64,000 bases of DNA from Mycocentrospora acerina (taxonomy: Eukaryota > Ascomycota > Dothideomycetes > Pleosporales). The stretch's first letter is position 1. Each line of letters opens with the position of its first letter. The notes under the pieces are model-generated. The model had not been told where the DNA came from. It saw nothing but the letters and a program-made list of their open reading frames with translations, and did not search any database. Positions 1 to 11,230 of the stretch are shown piece after piece. The translations under genes and the position numbers were made by a program. Where the stretch lies: assembly GCA_022701365.1 (NCBI GenBank), contig JAKUHH010000164.1:1-64000 (forward strand), in the 5' to 3' direction.

Positions 1-2119
1 CGTAAACACCGGCGCCTTGACAGTCCTTGACGGCTTCACGCACACTCTCTCTGAGTGGGTCCTGGATACCAACAATAGCGAGGAAAGTCATATTCTTGAA
101 AACATGTTCGAATACGGCTTGGCTTGGATCGTCATCATTACGTGCCTCTGCAGGAGGCCAGCTCTCAAAGTCGCGGTATATTAGACCAATGGTTCGGAGG
201 GAACGCGAAGCATAGGTGGTGATGACATGCTCAAGTGATTCACGGTTGTCTCCGGTCAAAGAGGTCTCGGCAAGTTCCTTCGCTGCGTCGATGACGATCT
301 TGTCACACCTGCCCAAGAGAATTTCAGAAGCGCCCTTGACAAACATACGGTAATGGCCATTGCTGAGTTTTGCAACAACTGCTGAGCACTTGATCGCCGA
401 ATCGAAGGGTACAACCTGGACAATATCGGCGTTCGATCGCTCTTGGGTGAGATTACCCATGCCCATGTGGTCGCGTGCAAATCCAAGAAGAGCGGTCTCT
501 GTTTTCGAACCAATGAAGGGGTCAGGTCCTCCATCTTGACCCTCGAAAGCCGTCGTGTTCAGGATGATAGACTGTGAGAAGACGTTTTTCACATCTTTGC
601 CAAGAGTAGATACGAACTCGGATGCGGATACATCATTAGGACCATCAACAGGCGATTCTCCAGTGGTCTTTTCGTTGGAGCCGTGGACCAGTGTTGCTTG
701 AGAATTCTTGAGCTTGTGATCTCCAAAGCGAAGGGCAGTGCCTAAAGATCCAGCAACGACAGTCATCTTATTTTGAGTAAGCGTACCAGTCTTGTCGGAG
801 CAAATGGTCGTGGCGTTCCCCATGGTTTCGCAGGATCGAAGAAGTCGAACAAGGTTGTTATCTTTCAACATCTGTGTGGTAGCGAAGGCTAAGGCGAGCG
901 TGACGGCGAGAGGCAAACCTTCAGGAACTGCTACAACAATGACCGTGATGGCGACAATGAGGATGTCCAAGAAATTCTGGCCTTTTTGCGCAGCGCTTTC
1001 TCCGCTGCCCTTGAGCGCAACGAGAAACTCGATGAACAAAACAACAAAGAGCAACAAAGCCGCTGCTCCACCAAGTTTGGCGATATACGTTGCAAGAACA
1101 TTCAATTTAGCCTGCAGAGGAGTAACTTCGCTGTCCTCTCGAAGAGACATCATCGTCTTGCCGTAGCTCGAGTGGACTCCAGTAGCGGTGACCATGAATG
1201 TTCCTACACCCTCGGAAACCTTTGCACCAGAAAGGATGAACGGGTCAACCTTTTTCAAGTTTCGGTGGTCCTCAATGGCACGGAAAGCCTCGTCTCCAGG
1301 CATCTTCTTGAGCAGGTCGGATTCTCCAGTTGCGGAAGATTCGTCACACTTAATGCCATGGCCCTGGATCAAAATACCGTCGACAGGAATCATATCACCA
1401 GCCTCTAAACTGACAACATCTCCAACGAAGACATCGTAAACAGAGATCTCACGAGTCTGACCAGAGCGGATTACCTTGATGAGGCGTTCCTGCTTCTTTT
1501 GGTTCAACTTGACGAATTGTCGTTCTTTCTGCCAATCGTTGGCGGCCCCAACAACAACAACAATAGCAATAGCAACAATGATGGCAACGCCCTCGACCCA
1601 TTCGACCTTGGGTTCGCCGGCTTTATGCTCGCCACCGAATGTTTGGTAAAGACCGAGCGCAAGTGAAATAACAGCGGCTCCAGTAAGAAGTAGAAGTACC
1701 TTGTCGTTGTAGGCTATCCATGCAAGCTGGAAGATGTTCTTGGGTTTTTGGGTAGGTAGACGGTTATCACTAAAGACGCGCTTTCGATCACTAAAAGCAT
1801 CCGGTCCAGTTGGTGTAGGAGTGTTCTGCGCAGCGGTGTACTCCTCGCCTTCAGATGTTTTTTGAGTATTTGGCGTAGTAGCATCCTCAAATGTCACGGT
1901 ACCATCAAGGTGCTGTTCGTCAATACTCAGACCAGCCTTCCTGTTGGTTCTCAGTCCCTTCTCCAGCCCGTCCAGTCCTCCTAGAGCGTGGAAAGCTCCC
2001 AGACTCTTTGGATTGTAAAGTTTGCCCAGTTGACCGGGAGAAAAAGCGAACTTATTGTTATCTACAATAAACTCTGATTCTGTGCCTGGGTCTGGTACAA
2101 GTGCTTCTTGATCGTTCAT
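1..2119 (-). CDS. PMC1-type Ca2+-transporting P-type ATPase, N-terminal part (runs off window)
   Basis: ATP-driven pump moving Ca2+ out of the cytosol, in fungi usually into the vacuole. The single open frame starts at ATG 2117-2119 (protein begins MNDQEALVPD) and stays open to base 1, giving about 706 residues; the C-terminal hinge and last membrane helices lie outside. Seen in order: a hydrophilic N-terminus, two helices near residues 150-190, the actuator motif TGES at 264-267, the M4 motif VPEGLP (Pro at 399), the phosphorylation motif DKTGT with Asp442, and a nucleotide-binding KGASE segment followed by the start of the P-domain (REAVKDCQGAGVY at the edge). The motif set and the lack of heavy-metal domains identify a PMCA/PMC1 (type IIB) pump. 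No intron is needed in this part. No break is seen. Family assignment is secure; vacuolar rather than plasma-membrane location is inferred. Confidence 0.93.
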   Translation of the reverse strand, partial: MNDQEALVPDPGTESEFIVDNNKFAFSPGQLGKLYNPKSLGAFHALGGLDGLEKGLRTNRKAGLSIDEQHLDGTVTFEDATTPNTQKTSEGEEYTAAQNTPTPTGPDAFSDRKRVFSDNRLPTQKPKNIFQLAWIAYNDKVLLLLTGAAVISLALGLYQTFGGEHKAGEPKVEWVEGVAIIVAIAIVVVVGAANDWQKERQFVKLNQKKQERLIKVIRSGQTREISVYDVFVGDVVSLEAGDMIPVDGILIQGHGIKCDESSATGESDLLKKMPGDEAFRAIEDHRNLKKVDPFILSGAKVSEGVGTFMVTATGVHSSYGKTMMSLREDSEVTPLQAKLNVLATYIAKLGGAAALLLFVVLFIEFLVALKGSGESAAQKGQNFLDILIVAITVIVVAVPEGLPLAVTLALAFATTQMLKDNNLVRLLRSCETMGNATTICSDKTGTLTQNKMTVVAGSLGTALRFGDHKLKNSQATLVHGSNEKTTGESPVDGPNDVSASEFVSTLGKDVKNVFSQSIILNTTAFEGQDGGPDPFIGSKTETALLGFARDHMGMGNLTQERSNADIVQVVPFDSAIKCSAVVAKLSNGHYRMFVKGASEILLGRCDKIVIDAAKELAETSLTGDNRESLEHVITTYASRSLRTIGLIYRDFESWPPAEARNDDDPSQAVFEHVFKNMTFLAIVGIQDPLRESVREAVKDCQGAGVY

Positions 2120-3595
2120 AACATCTGAGTAACATTAGTCTCCAGTTATCTTCTCAACTTAAGAAGAGCATATACCAGCCATGTCGTTTTCGGTGTGTGT
2201 GATAATGAAAGTTTAGATAAGGTCGCTTTGCGCGCAATTTCTGATGGTTGTCTAGACACGTTGCTCGTAGCGAGAGACTAGTAACTGCGAAATTTCTCCG
2301 ACCTAACGCACAAAAAATTTGGCTGCTAGTGGTAGCGGTACTTCAGTGCAGCAAAAATAGGTAGACGTGTGGGTTAATGTTTTATGTGTAAATGGTTATA
2401 GATGAAGTAGTACCCTGGCAGGGCACAATGAACATTATATGTGCGCAAGGCTGAATGGCCTCCTTGCGAGAAGGCTGTGTGTCGATACTTCTGCCTTGAG
2501 TCCGCCTTGCTGAGGCTGAGCATGACGCAACAATATCTTTGCGTGGAAATTTGACAACAAGACCATGACTAAACTAAACTAATCTAAATTTGAACTTCAT
2601 GTCTGCGAGGGTTGTGTAGCTACGAAAGTTTCCACGAACAACGTCTTACAGCAATGTGCACACAGAGTCTCTATTTTACAAACTACTGTTTGTGTTTGCT
2701 TTTGCTCAACAACGAAACGTAATTTTACAAATTTGAAAGAAACACTGTAGGGGCACATATATTGACCCCAGGCAAGTTACTGCACGATATAATATTCAAA
2801 AACGAGGACTGCGCTCTGTTATTCCAAATAGCTGTTTACTACGACAAATATCTTGTGATACTTTAGAGATTGTGTTAACAGATATTTTGAATTTTCATAC
2901 GTGGAACGGGAAAGGGTCATGGCCATAAACATCCTGGTTTTGAATAGTGGCATTATGTGGCGGAGAATACGCCTGTCACTCGTGCTCAAGTAGGTTGGCT
3001 CATTCTCATGGGAAAAAAATGGTTCCAGGCAAAACTGGACCTCCCACTTCAATCTACGCACATATCAACGAAAGTATGTTGGTCTATTTAAGAGGCGAAT
3101 GACTACATGATAATAACCTTCATCGTAAATTTGCATACTTATATTAACTCATGAACCCCTAGTGCAATCTAGATACATTTGATAGTCTCCACTTGGAGGT
3201 GATGTATCAATGTGAACTGGTCTTCAAACGTCAATCAGAGCCAAGCGCTCGAGTTCTACGTTAGAAACCAGCCCTGCTAACGCTTACCTTTAGCTTCTAA
3301 AAAAGCTAATTTTCGGATACGATGCCACCACAGCATTCGTGATCAAAAGTACATAATTACGCAATGAGATGTAAAGTTACGACACCGCAGAAGTTACGTA
3401 AAATAATTTTACGCTGAGCGACCTAATCGGTTACCTACATCAAAACTTTCCAGTTCGCAAAATGATCTAATTTTGACGCCTGCTCACCTACGCTGATTAG
3501 CTGTAAATAGGGAGCAAACGAGTAAACTTATAAGTAATAGAAATCAATCAATTGATGTTGATCGAGTTCCGGGCAGACTAATTCTTTGCTCAAAA
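2120..3595. other. Intergenic region between divergent ATPase and chitinase genes
   Basis: About 1.5 kb with no gene I can support. It is AT-rich and must hold the promoters and 5' leaders of both divergent flanking genes. An 80-residue frame on the minus strand (2819-3061) shows no domain, signal peptide or repeat and is treated as chance. No tandem or inverted repeat stands out. Confidence 0.5.
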
Positions 3596-5246
3596 ATGCA
3601 AGCATTAAAATATGGTGCATTGACACTTACGCTGTCAACCGTAGCTTTTGCATTGCAATCGAATGAGAGTATTGTTATAGGCCGTGAGACGAGTTTTAGA
3701 AACGTAGCTTACTTTGTCAACTGGGTAAGGCTAGCGTTATTTCCGAACAGAATATCGCTAAAGACGCTTAAAAGGCGATTTACGGTCGCAACTTTCATCC
3801 CCAGGATCTGAACACCACAGCACTCACGCATGTTCTCTATGCTTTTGCTAACATCCGACCCGAAACTGGAGAAGTATATCTTTCTGATGGATTTGCTGAC
3901 ATTGGAAAGCTCTATCCTACTGACAAGCAGAATTACACAGATACAAACGTGTATGGGTGTGCCAAACAACTGTATTTGCTAAAAAAACAGAATCGTAAAC
4001 TAAAGACGCTATTGTCTATTGGTGGATGGACATACTCTGCAAATTTCGCACTGCCAGCGTCTAATGCTACAAGTCGGTCAATGTTCGCAATCAGCTCCGT
4101 AAAGCTTGTGAAAGACCTCGGTTTCGATGGTCAGACGCCACTAAAAGCACTCGGACAGAATTGAAAACAACTCTAACGCTACTCAGGTCTCGATATTGAC
4201 TGGGAGTATCCTGAAGGTGTGTAATACAGATCGAAGTGCTATCTAGTTAGACCAATACATGTACAGATGCAACCGAGGCCGGTAATATGGTCCTTCTTAT
4301 CGCAGAACTGCGCAAAGTAGGTAATAAATTGCATAAAGAGTTTTCTGTTGATAATTAGAATAGCACCTTGACATATATTCGAAACAAAATTTTCGAGGTA
4401 AACGCCTGCTTTTGACAGTTGCATCACCAGCCGGTAAGACTTGAATAGTAAACTCCATCGATTTCAAACACATGAGTTGTTAACTGTAGGCACTATTTAG
4501 GACCGGCAAGGTACAGTAAGCTAGATCTGACAGCTATGGATAAGTTCATCGATTTTTGGAATTTGATGTGAGACGTCTCGCATATCGATCTGAATCTGAA
4601 TCTGAATCTCACTGGCCGGCAGGGCATACGACTATGCGGTCTCAGAGAAAAACGTCGCTCATAACTCTAACTGGGGTTTCTCTGGGGGGAACCCGGATAG
4701 TACGCCTTTCAACACTCAGCAGGCTGTCGAATATTACATTACTGCGGGGGTTCCTGCCAGTAAACTTGTAATTGGAATGCCACTCTACGGTCGTTCCTTC
4801 GTTAATACGGACGGCTTTGGAATGCCATTCTCTGCTGATGAGAATGGCACATGGGAGAAAGGCGTATATGATTATAAGAATATACCACAGGAAACTGATA
4901 GTATGATGTTTGACGACGCTGCCGTGGCTACTTGGACGCACAATAAAACAGAAAAGCAAATCATCAGCTTTGAGACCACACAAACAGTAAGAAAAAAAGC
5001 ACAGTTAATCAAAAACAACAAACTAGGCGGCGGAATGTGGTGGGAGTCAAGTAGTGACAAAAAAGGAGACGAATCTTTGATTTCGACGGTAGGTGTTCGT
5101 CGTAAGTAGGTGATCACTTAGCTAATAAAGTGAGCCAGTTCGTTGATGAGATTGGAGGAATTGACTACCTTGAGGGTAGTCTCAATAATTTGGACTATCC
5201 TAACTCGTCATATGCAAATTTAAGATACGGCATGCTAACCAAGTAA
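3596..5246 (+). CDS. GH18 chitinase, secreted, eight exons
   Basis: Endo-type chitinase hydrolysing beta-1,4-linked N-acetylglucosamine polymers by substrate-assisted catalysis, probably secreted or at the cell wall. Spliced reading: exons 3596-3724, 3775-4129, 4187-4216, 4267-4316, 4364-4433, 4501-4567, 4623-5092 and 5131-5246, 1287 nt, 428 residues, no internal stop. A hydrophobic N-terminus (about residues 1-22) looks like a signal peptide. The chitin-binding SIGGW is at 124-128; the catalytic DGLDIDWE is at 161-168 with general acid Glu168; later come MPLYGRSF and GGGMWWES, both typical. Size matches 42-kDa fungal chitinases. Introns are 38-67 nt; the second interrupts the catalytic motif (codon for Gly162). 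The last intron (38 nt, donor gtgttc) is the weakest call; the 47-nt fourth is also inferred from frame. No single exon is long, so this gene is easily taken for a pseudogene. Confidence 0.87.
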
Positions 5247-7097
5247 CCCTGAAGATCCTTTCCATGCATCTTAAGCAAATATAGTACGAGATGATTCATG
5301 AAAAGGGCATCGTTAGGTCGAAATTAAGCCATATTAATGAAAACAGAATCTAGCATTCGATCAGATTCAAAATTCTAAATTCTAGCTACCATGGAGAATC
5401 TTTCTAATTTAGTAATTATTTAAACGAAACTAAGCGATTCAATATTTATATTTTATTAAAACACTTGTTCAAGAATATCACGTTGTCCGGCTTCATGTTG
5501 GTTGTGTTGTGAAATTTAAGTGGGGTGTCTCATCCGCTTGTATGGCTCATCCACTTGTAATACACGTTAACACATCATCAGTGTGCTTTCGCCAGATTTC
5601 TGGGCTGTGATCTTCTTCCAATGTTCTATCTCTCCTCGTGGAATATAAAGTGCGAGAAAAGAGACTCGTGATGGTTGTTATTATTAGAAAAAGGAGAAGA
5701 TATCAATTGAATATGCGAACTAACGTCCGTCCCTGCGTAACAGGACACCCTGCGTGCCGGGACCAGCCAATCAACTTGCAGATTTTGGGCAGAAGTCTGT
5801 GATTTAAGCGAGCTTATTGGCTGGTCCCGGCGCACAGGGTGTCCCGCTACGCAGGGATGGACGTTACCAGTATTGCCCAACTCTATGCTGATTTGGCAAG
5901 AAAATTTGGATAATTTTGAAACGATTTCAATTTACTTCATAATTTTCGAATTAAATGAAGAAGAATTATAATGGTAACTCGAAAACACCTACCCTTGCTA
6001 GAGTCAGGGAATAAAGAGTTAACTATATGTTGATTGCACTTCCAGACATTTTAACTTGCTTATTTTTCCAAAGTTCGACAAAACTGAAAATAAAATGAGA
6101 ATAATGTAATCGCCTCCTTTTTTCTGGTTGCCAAATCACTCCTTGTAAGATTTAAAAAGCAAGTAAGTTTGAAAAGATCATCACCACTCTTTGTTCTTCT
6201 GGATTGCTTCAGAGTTGGGAGACGATGTCTTTTTTTGCACTCCCGCACTTTCGGTGCCAACCGATATCTACGTTCACTAATACATCTAGCAATTTTCGAA
6301 GTAGAAATTATACTGCGTGTTATTTGCAAAATTAAAGTTAATGACGAACAAGATGGCTGACATTCTTACTTTTGGAAATACCGATAAGTCTCTATATAGA
6401 TCGATCAGATAGTAGTTTTTTTTCTCGTTTCGCGAATAGTTAAGATTGAGCGTCTTGAACATAATACCTCAGTACCAAGAGTAACGTACGAGAATTGGAA
6501 TAGGGAAGTGGCGCAGCATATTCAACGTAGAACCAAGCGAACCATTTTTAAGTACATCTCTGCGTATAATCCCTGTAATAGCTGAGATATGTAGTGTCAA
6601 CCACAATTGATAATAAGTTTGTTGTAGATACATCTTCTCAGCCTACATATTGAGAGATTTAGCTTTCTGGACTGAAAATACATAAATTAGCTTCACATGT
6701 AGGGGTGTTGGGGATTTCAGACAACGAATGAAAGCTTCTAGCTGACGTAGCACAATAGTCGGACCTTTTGTAGCTTACGACGGAAATGAACAACTTTGGA
6801 TATATTGACAAGAAATGGATGTCCACACTCTCAAAAGCGATATCGATCTTCTTCAACTCCAGTGACTATATTATCTACATTTCTACCAAGTATAATTGCA
6901 CGGAAGCAAATATTTCAAAATCTGACCACAAGAGAAGGTATAGATTAAACAGGATTAAAGAGCATTACACGTATCTGATAAGCATCTACGTCCTAAGAAG
7001 AGTAATAACAAATAGTTTTTGAAAAGGTGAGCTTGAAACGGTTACAATACACACATCAAATCAAGTTTCACATCTATTGCTTTTTGAATATTTTCCT
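5247..7097. other. AT-rich intergenic region with a small inverted-repeat element
   Basis: No gene recognised. It contains the inverted-repeat element at 5721-5866, listed separately. Frames at 6060-6360 and 6786-7022 lack domains; the latter (78 residues, Lys/Ser/Tyr-rich) ends just upstream of the 524-codon open frame at 7077 and might be leader or an unrecognised exon, but no splice pair joining them was convincing. Confidence 0.4.
5721..5866. mobile_element. MITE-like element with 51-bp terminal inverted repeats
   Basis: Bases 5721-5771 and the reverse complement of 5816-5866 match over 51 positions with about five differences, all transitions, around a 44-bp spacer. The arm starts TAACGTCCGTCCCTGCGTA on the left and TAACGTCCATCCCTGCGTA on the right. 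A related arm recurs near 34690-34747, so it is a dispersed family and not a one-off hairpin. No coding capacity; a non-autonomous DNA element is the likely nature. No clear target duplication beyond a possible TA. Confidence 0.7.
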
Positions 7098-8651
7098 ATG
7101 ACATCAATAGGGTTGGCAATAGAAAGTACTGAGCGCAAGTTAAGTCACATGACTGAAAACAATGAGCCATATATTCAACCTACAGAAAAAGGAATTTTTT
7201 CGAAGAAAAATCAAACTGCAGAGGAAAATGAATCTAATCAAATGACAAGTTCAGGTATTGATATAACTAACGACGATCAAAAGATGTTTTTCACTATGAA
7301 CCCAGAGCCGGCTATGCAAGGGTTGCACTACTCCGCTTATATTAACGACTATATTCAAAAGCTGCATGAGCTATCGTCTGAGTTACAGGCTGATCCGCGA
7401 GAGAATTCTTATGAAGAATTTCTCAATAGTTGCCATAAAAATTTCATCTTCCGAGATTATTTCTCATTAGATACAATTCACGTTCCTAAGATGGCATCTA
7501 GTCTCTATTTGGAGAAGTTCTTTGCTGGACGAAAACATGAAGAGGTGCAAAAAATTTTACGAATGCGATACACGAATTATCTGATCCATAATACACCATC
7601 TGATGGACAATCTTGCAAGGCAGAAAGGCTTGCGCAAGAACTGATTATAGAGCGTGTAGGCCAAGGCCAAGATATCCGACACTTATCAAAATCACAACTT
7701 GAAGAAGTGAACATTGCTTTTCCATTCATCATGGCGGAGTTGAGAGATGTTCAAAAGGCACCTCTGACGCGAAATGTCAGGATATTACTTACAGGAGCCT
7801 GGGAACTTGCCTTCACAGTATTAAATGAAATGGAATCGGAATCTGACCTAGACACTCGAAAACAAAATTTGTTAGATAAAGCATCACAAAAGAGGTTCGA
7901 ACATTATTACTACCAAAAGGAGGATAGACTGCGACTCGATAGAATCCCGCTTTGGATTCACTTCTTCTGTACTACCTACGACAATCTGGAAAAGTATCGC
8001 ATAGCCTTGTTGTCAAATAAAAAATTGATCACTCGTTCAAATTCAAACAGAAATCGGAGATTAACTTCAACTGAATTGCTATTTCACAGCAGAAGAATAC
8101 AATCAGATCCGGAAATGAACGCTGACGAAACGACTTTTAAAAAAATTGATGGTGACAAAGCGGAATCTAGGGCAGATGTTGCTTTGAATTCATTAAAAGA
8201 AAACATCCTAGTTAGAGATAAAGAAGTAGTCAAGGAAGAGGTTGTATCAGCGTCGAAAATATGTTTGAAAAGATCTCTTTTATTGTGTCAAGCCATTATA
8301 ACGTTAGAAGCAGGTTTACAATGTGAAATTCCCCTTCAACAAAAATTCTCAACTAGCGTAAACCTTGAGCTCCAGAACATACATGCGCTGGTCAGAGAAC
8401 ATACGACCCGGTTCGGACCACACAAAACTATGGTAAACATAGCGTATCCTATGGTCGACAAGTCCAGTGAGAGGTCAACGATGAACTTCTACATAAATAG
8501 CATTCGATTTCATATCTTGGAACTTTTCAACCATTTGGTTGACGCTAAAGAAGAAGAAGAAGATACTTTATTCTTAAAAATACTTGAAGATGTACGAAAT
8601 GGGCTGACTAAGATAAATGATGACTTCAAAGGCTTAAACGTTGCAAACTAG
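7098..8651 (+). CDS. Hypothetical protein, ~517 aa, no recognised domain
   Basis: A long uninterrupted frame; ATGs at 7098 and 7149 are possible starts, and I chose 7098 because the upstream codon at 7077 is not ATG. The protein is hydrophilic and largely alpha-helical in character, with an acidic Glu/Asn/Gln-rich first 70 residues, no signal peptide and no membrane segment. Short patterns such as NIAFPFIMAELRDV and IPLWIHFFCTTYDNL look like buried helices. A Lys/Glu-rich charged stretch precedes the C-terminal third. Codon use is AT-rich like the surrounding DNA. It lies tail-to-tail with the kinase gene. I do not recognise a family; a lineage-specific cytoplasmic protein is the plain reading. 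Length without stops in AT-rich DNA strongly supports a real gene. Confidence 0.72.
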   Translation: MTSIGLAIESTERKLSHMTENNEPYIQPTEKGIFSKKNQTAEENESNQMTSSGIDITNDDQKMFFTMNPEPAMQGLHYSAYINDYIQKLHELSSELQADPRENSYEEFLNSCHKNFIFRDYFSLDTIHVPKMASSLYLEKFFAGRKHEEVQKILRMRYTNYLIHNTPSDGQSCKAERLAQELIIERVGQGQDIRHLSKSQLEEVNIAFPFIMAELRDVQKAPLTRNVRILLTGAWELAFTVLNEMESESDLDTRKQNLLDKASQKRFEHYYYQKEDRLRLDRIPLWIHFFCTTYDNLEKYRIALLSNKKLITRSNSNRNRRLTSTELLFHSRRIQSDPEMNADETTFKKIDGDKAESRADVALNSLKENILVRDKEVVKEEVVSASKICLKRSLLLCQAIITLEAGLQCEIPLQQKFSTSVNLELQNIHALVREHTTRFGPHKTMVNIAYPMVDKSSERSTMNFYINSIRFHILELFNHLVDAKEEEEDTLFLKILEDVRNGLTKINDDFKGLNVAN

Positions 8652-9343
8652 CTTTCAATACGGGATCGGTGATAGCACGTGGTTTCATGGTGTTTGTTTT
8701 ACTCTTACATAATTTAAATCTTATCAGAAGCTAAGTAGGCTTAATAGGTGGGCTTTTAATCTAGTTTAAAAGAAACGTTGTTAAAGTTCTGCCCATTAAG
8801 CGCAGGTATAAGGACACGTGTGTGCCAATAAGACGGTCAATACAAAGCACGGAACGACTGCTTAAGATAGATCAAAACTCAGATTGATTCTTGAATACTT
8901 GTAAAGACAAGCCGCCTACAAAATGATACAGAAATCTATTCAGATAAATAAACACATGAGTGAAGGTGGCGGGCAACTGCGAACAGGCAGCGCAAAATGC
9001 GATCTATTATCTGCTGGAATGATAAGCGCATATCATAAATGTACCTTAAAGACGAAAAAGAAAATATGATCAATTATAACAGATAGATTGTAATATTTTA
9101 AGTTACAATGTTGACCAAGCTTTGACTGCTTAAAGAAATGCAGGATAATAAGAAGTGGCTTAAATCGTTTCTTTGCAGTTGTGATTTGAGAACGACAACG
9201 AAGATTGAAAAAATTAAACACGTTAACTCTTTTCCTATTTTTCATACGTTTTAAAGACAATTGTCACAGCTAAGATGTAACTTCGTATGAGCTGGGTTTC
9301 AAAAGATGCGCATGCAATTATCATAGTACAGTACAGAAGCTAG
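8652..9343. other. Convergent intergenic region
   Basis: About 690 bp between two gene 3' ends. It is AT-rich and must hold both 3' untranslated regions. The minus-strand frame at 9033-9260 is lysine/phenylalanine-rich low-complexity translation without a domain and is not called. Confidence 0.5.
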
Positions 9344-10684
9344 TTAGGTGCGACGAACGATCTTCCTCGCCAAGTACTGCTCTATTTGATCGCAAGCTTG
9401 AAACTTTCCTACGATTTGGCAATAGAGTGCCAATGAGCAACAAAGATCGACGTCCTCTCTTGCGCCTCTGTAGCTTTTGATAAATCTAAGAAGCTTACCA
9501 GGTTCAGGCTTCAACCTTACGTAGACATCAGAGAGAGGCACGTCCCAAACTCTTAATAGTGTTTCTTTCGAATTTTTTAATGATAGTTCATCGTCCGACA
9601 CCATGTTCAGCAAGCTACACAAGTTCGTACTTTGCTCAGCTCTGTTATTAGTATTGAAAAGGGTGTATTCTTTTTCCAAATGAAAATCGTTCAGCTCTTC
9701 TTGCCTGCGGAAGAAGTCCGCAGCACCAATAAATAGCTCTGCAGCAGATGGGCGAGCTTTATGATTAACATCTAAACATCTATTTATTAACTTTACAAGA
9801 TTTGCAGAGTAATCTTTTGGTATTGGCCTGGCAGTTGTTTTTGTGATCTGGGACCTAAGTAAGGATGTATTCTTTCCACGAAACGGTGGATGTAAAGCGC
9901 ATGCTTCATAAATTGTGCAGCCCAGTGCCCAGATATCTATTTTCTCCGTAAAGGTCGTGTCATTCCATGTTTCAGGTGCCATGTACGGATCAGTGTCACG
10001 CCAGGAAGGATAGCTGGCAGAGTCACCGATAACCTTAGAAAAACTGAAATCGCCTAACTTAGCAACATTTTGGCTGTCAAGAAAAACTACATCCTTATAA
10101 GTTCAATTCTGAGAAGGTGAGTAGTCACTTACTGTTATCTGGCTTGATGTTGCAGTGTTGTATTCTTTCTATCATAGTGTGTTCTGGATGAGCAGCCTCT
10201 TGCATGGCGTCTGCATTAACAATTGGACAACCTATGCCATTATGGCATCGATATAGAGCACTTGATACATCGAATAACATCTTCCAGACTCTACGTTCCT
10301 CCATCAAAGCGCCTTCTTTGTACAATCTTTCTATCTCTCGTCTCAAGGTGCCTCCACTACAGTATTCCATATATATGTGAAGTTGGCCAGAACGGGCGTC
10401 CCAAAATTCTTTCTCAATCTTTAATATGTTTGTTGATTGAAAAATCTTGAGCATTTTGGCTTCTTCTTTTGCTTGGTTTTCAATGTCAATGCCATCAAAG
10501 TAAGAAATAAATTCTTTTCGATAATACGCAACCCCACTAGATTTGTGAGTTACTTTGCGTACCACCGCAAAGTTACCATGGCCTGACTATCAGCAACTCA
10601 GATTCTTGATTCGTGGGTATATCGAACTGTACCTATAATATCTTCTGATTGATACTCATCCGCGATATTTTTATACTCACTCAT
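9344..10684 (-). CDS. NEK-like protein kinase with degenerate catalytic motifs (probable pseudokinase)
   Basis: Three exons restore a kinase fold: 10684-10633, 10582-10133 and 10086-9344 (introns 50 and 46 nt), 1245 nt, 414 residues. The start ATG is at 10682-10684. The glycine loop IIGHGNFAVV (about 16-25) spans the first junction; VAYYRKEF supplies the ATP-site lysine; a helix-C Glu is plausible; MEYCSGGTL is the hinge; MAPET and DIWALGCTIYEA (APE and DxWxxG) are intact. However the HRD motif reads HCN (160-162), so the catalytic-base Asp is Asn, and DFG reads DFS (180-182). Both are transition changes, as RIP would give, yet no stop or frameshift is present. The order and the IKPDN-I-FLD segment resemble NEK/NIMA kinases. 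It may bind substrates without phosphorylating, or be an early-stage pseudogene. An insertion (about 135-155) precedes the HCN. Confidence 0.8.
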
Positions 10685-11230
10685 TTCTTTTCGTGCTATC
10701 TTGGAGAAACTGAATTTTTTTTTATTTTAAATTTTTGGGGTGATGTGATTTTTCTCCCTATTTCAGCATTCATTATGACATTTGTGGCATTTATGCTACT
10801 CTGTACTTTAATCAAGTTTTGCTGGACAAGATTTTCCAAAAAAAACATAGATGACAATAACACCAGTCTCGTAAAAGTAGGCCATTACATAAGATCATAA
10901 TGTATACCTATCCCAAACCGTCGAAGCCATCTGTCTTGATTAATAAACAAGATATCGTTCACTTGTAGATTCTGGTTCATAGGTTATATTTTCAAAGTGG
11001 AGATCAAAATCTCGTAAACAGATGTGATAATCATTAAGGTATGGATACCGTTGATTGCTTAAATTTAAATGAAATACTTTGTTCGTGATATGCTGTCTTT
11101 CAACAACGTTGAAAAAGCTGGAACCACTTAAGAAGCAAGCCGGATACAGTATAGATTACATTTCTAGACACAATTTTGAATATGGTAAGAGAATGAAAGT
11201 TAAACATAAGTTTCATAGCAGACTATGACA

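Noticed and set aside
4642..4983. 113-codon minus-strand frame over the chitinase
   Set aside because: It is a shadow of exon 7 of the chitinase; no domain or leader of its own.
10649..10900. 83-codon frame with hydrophobic stretches
   Set aside because: Overlaps the start of the kinase on the other strand and is driven by poly-T/A runs; no splice or start context to favour it.
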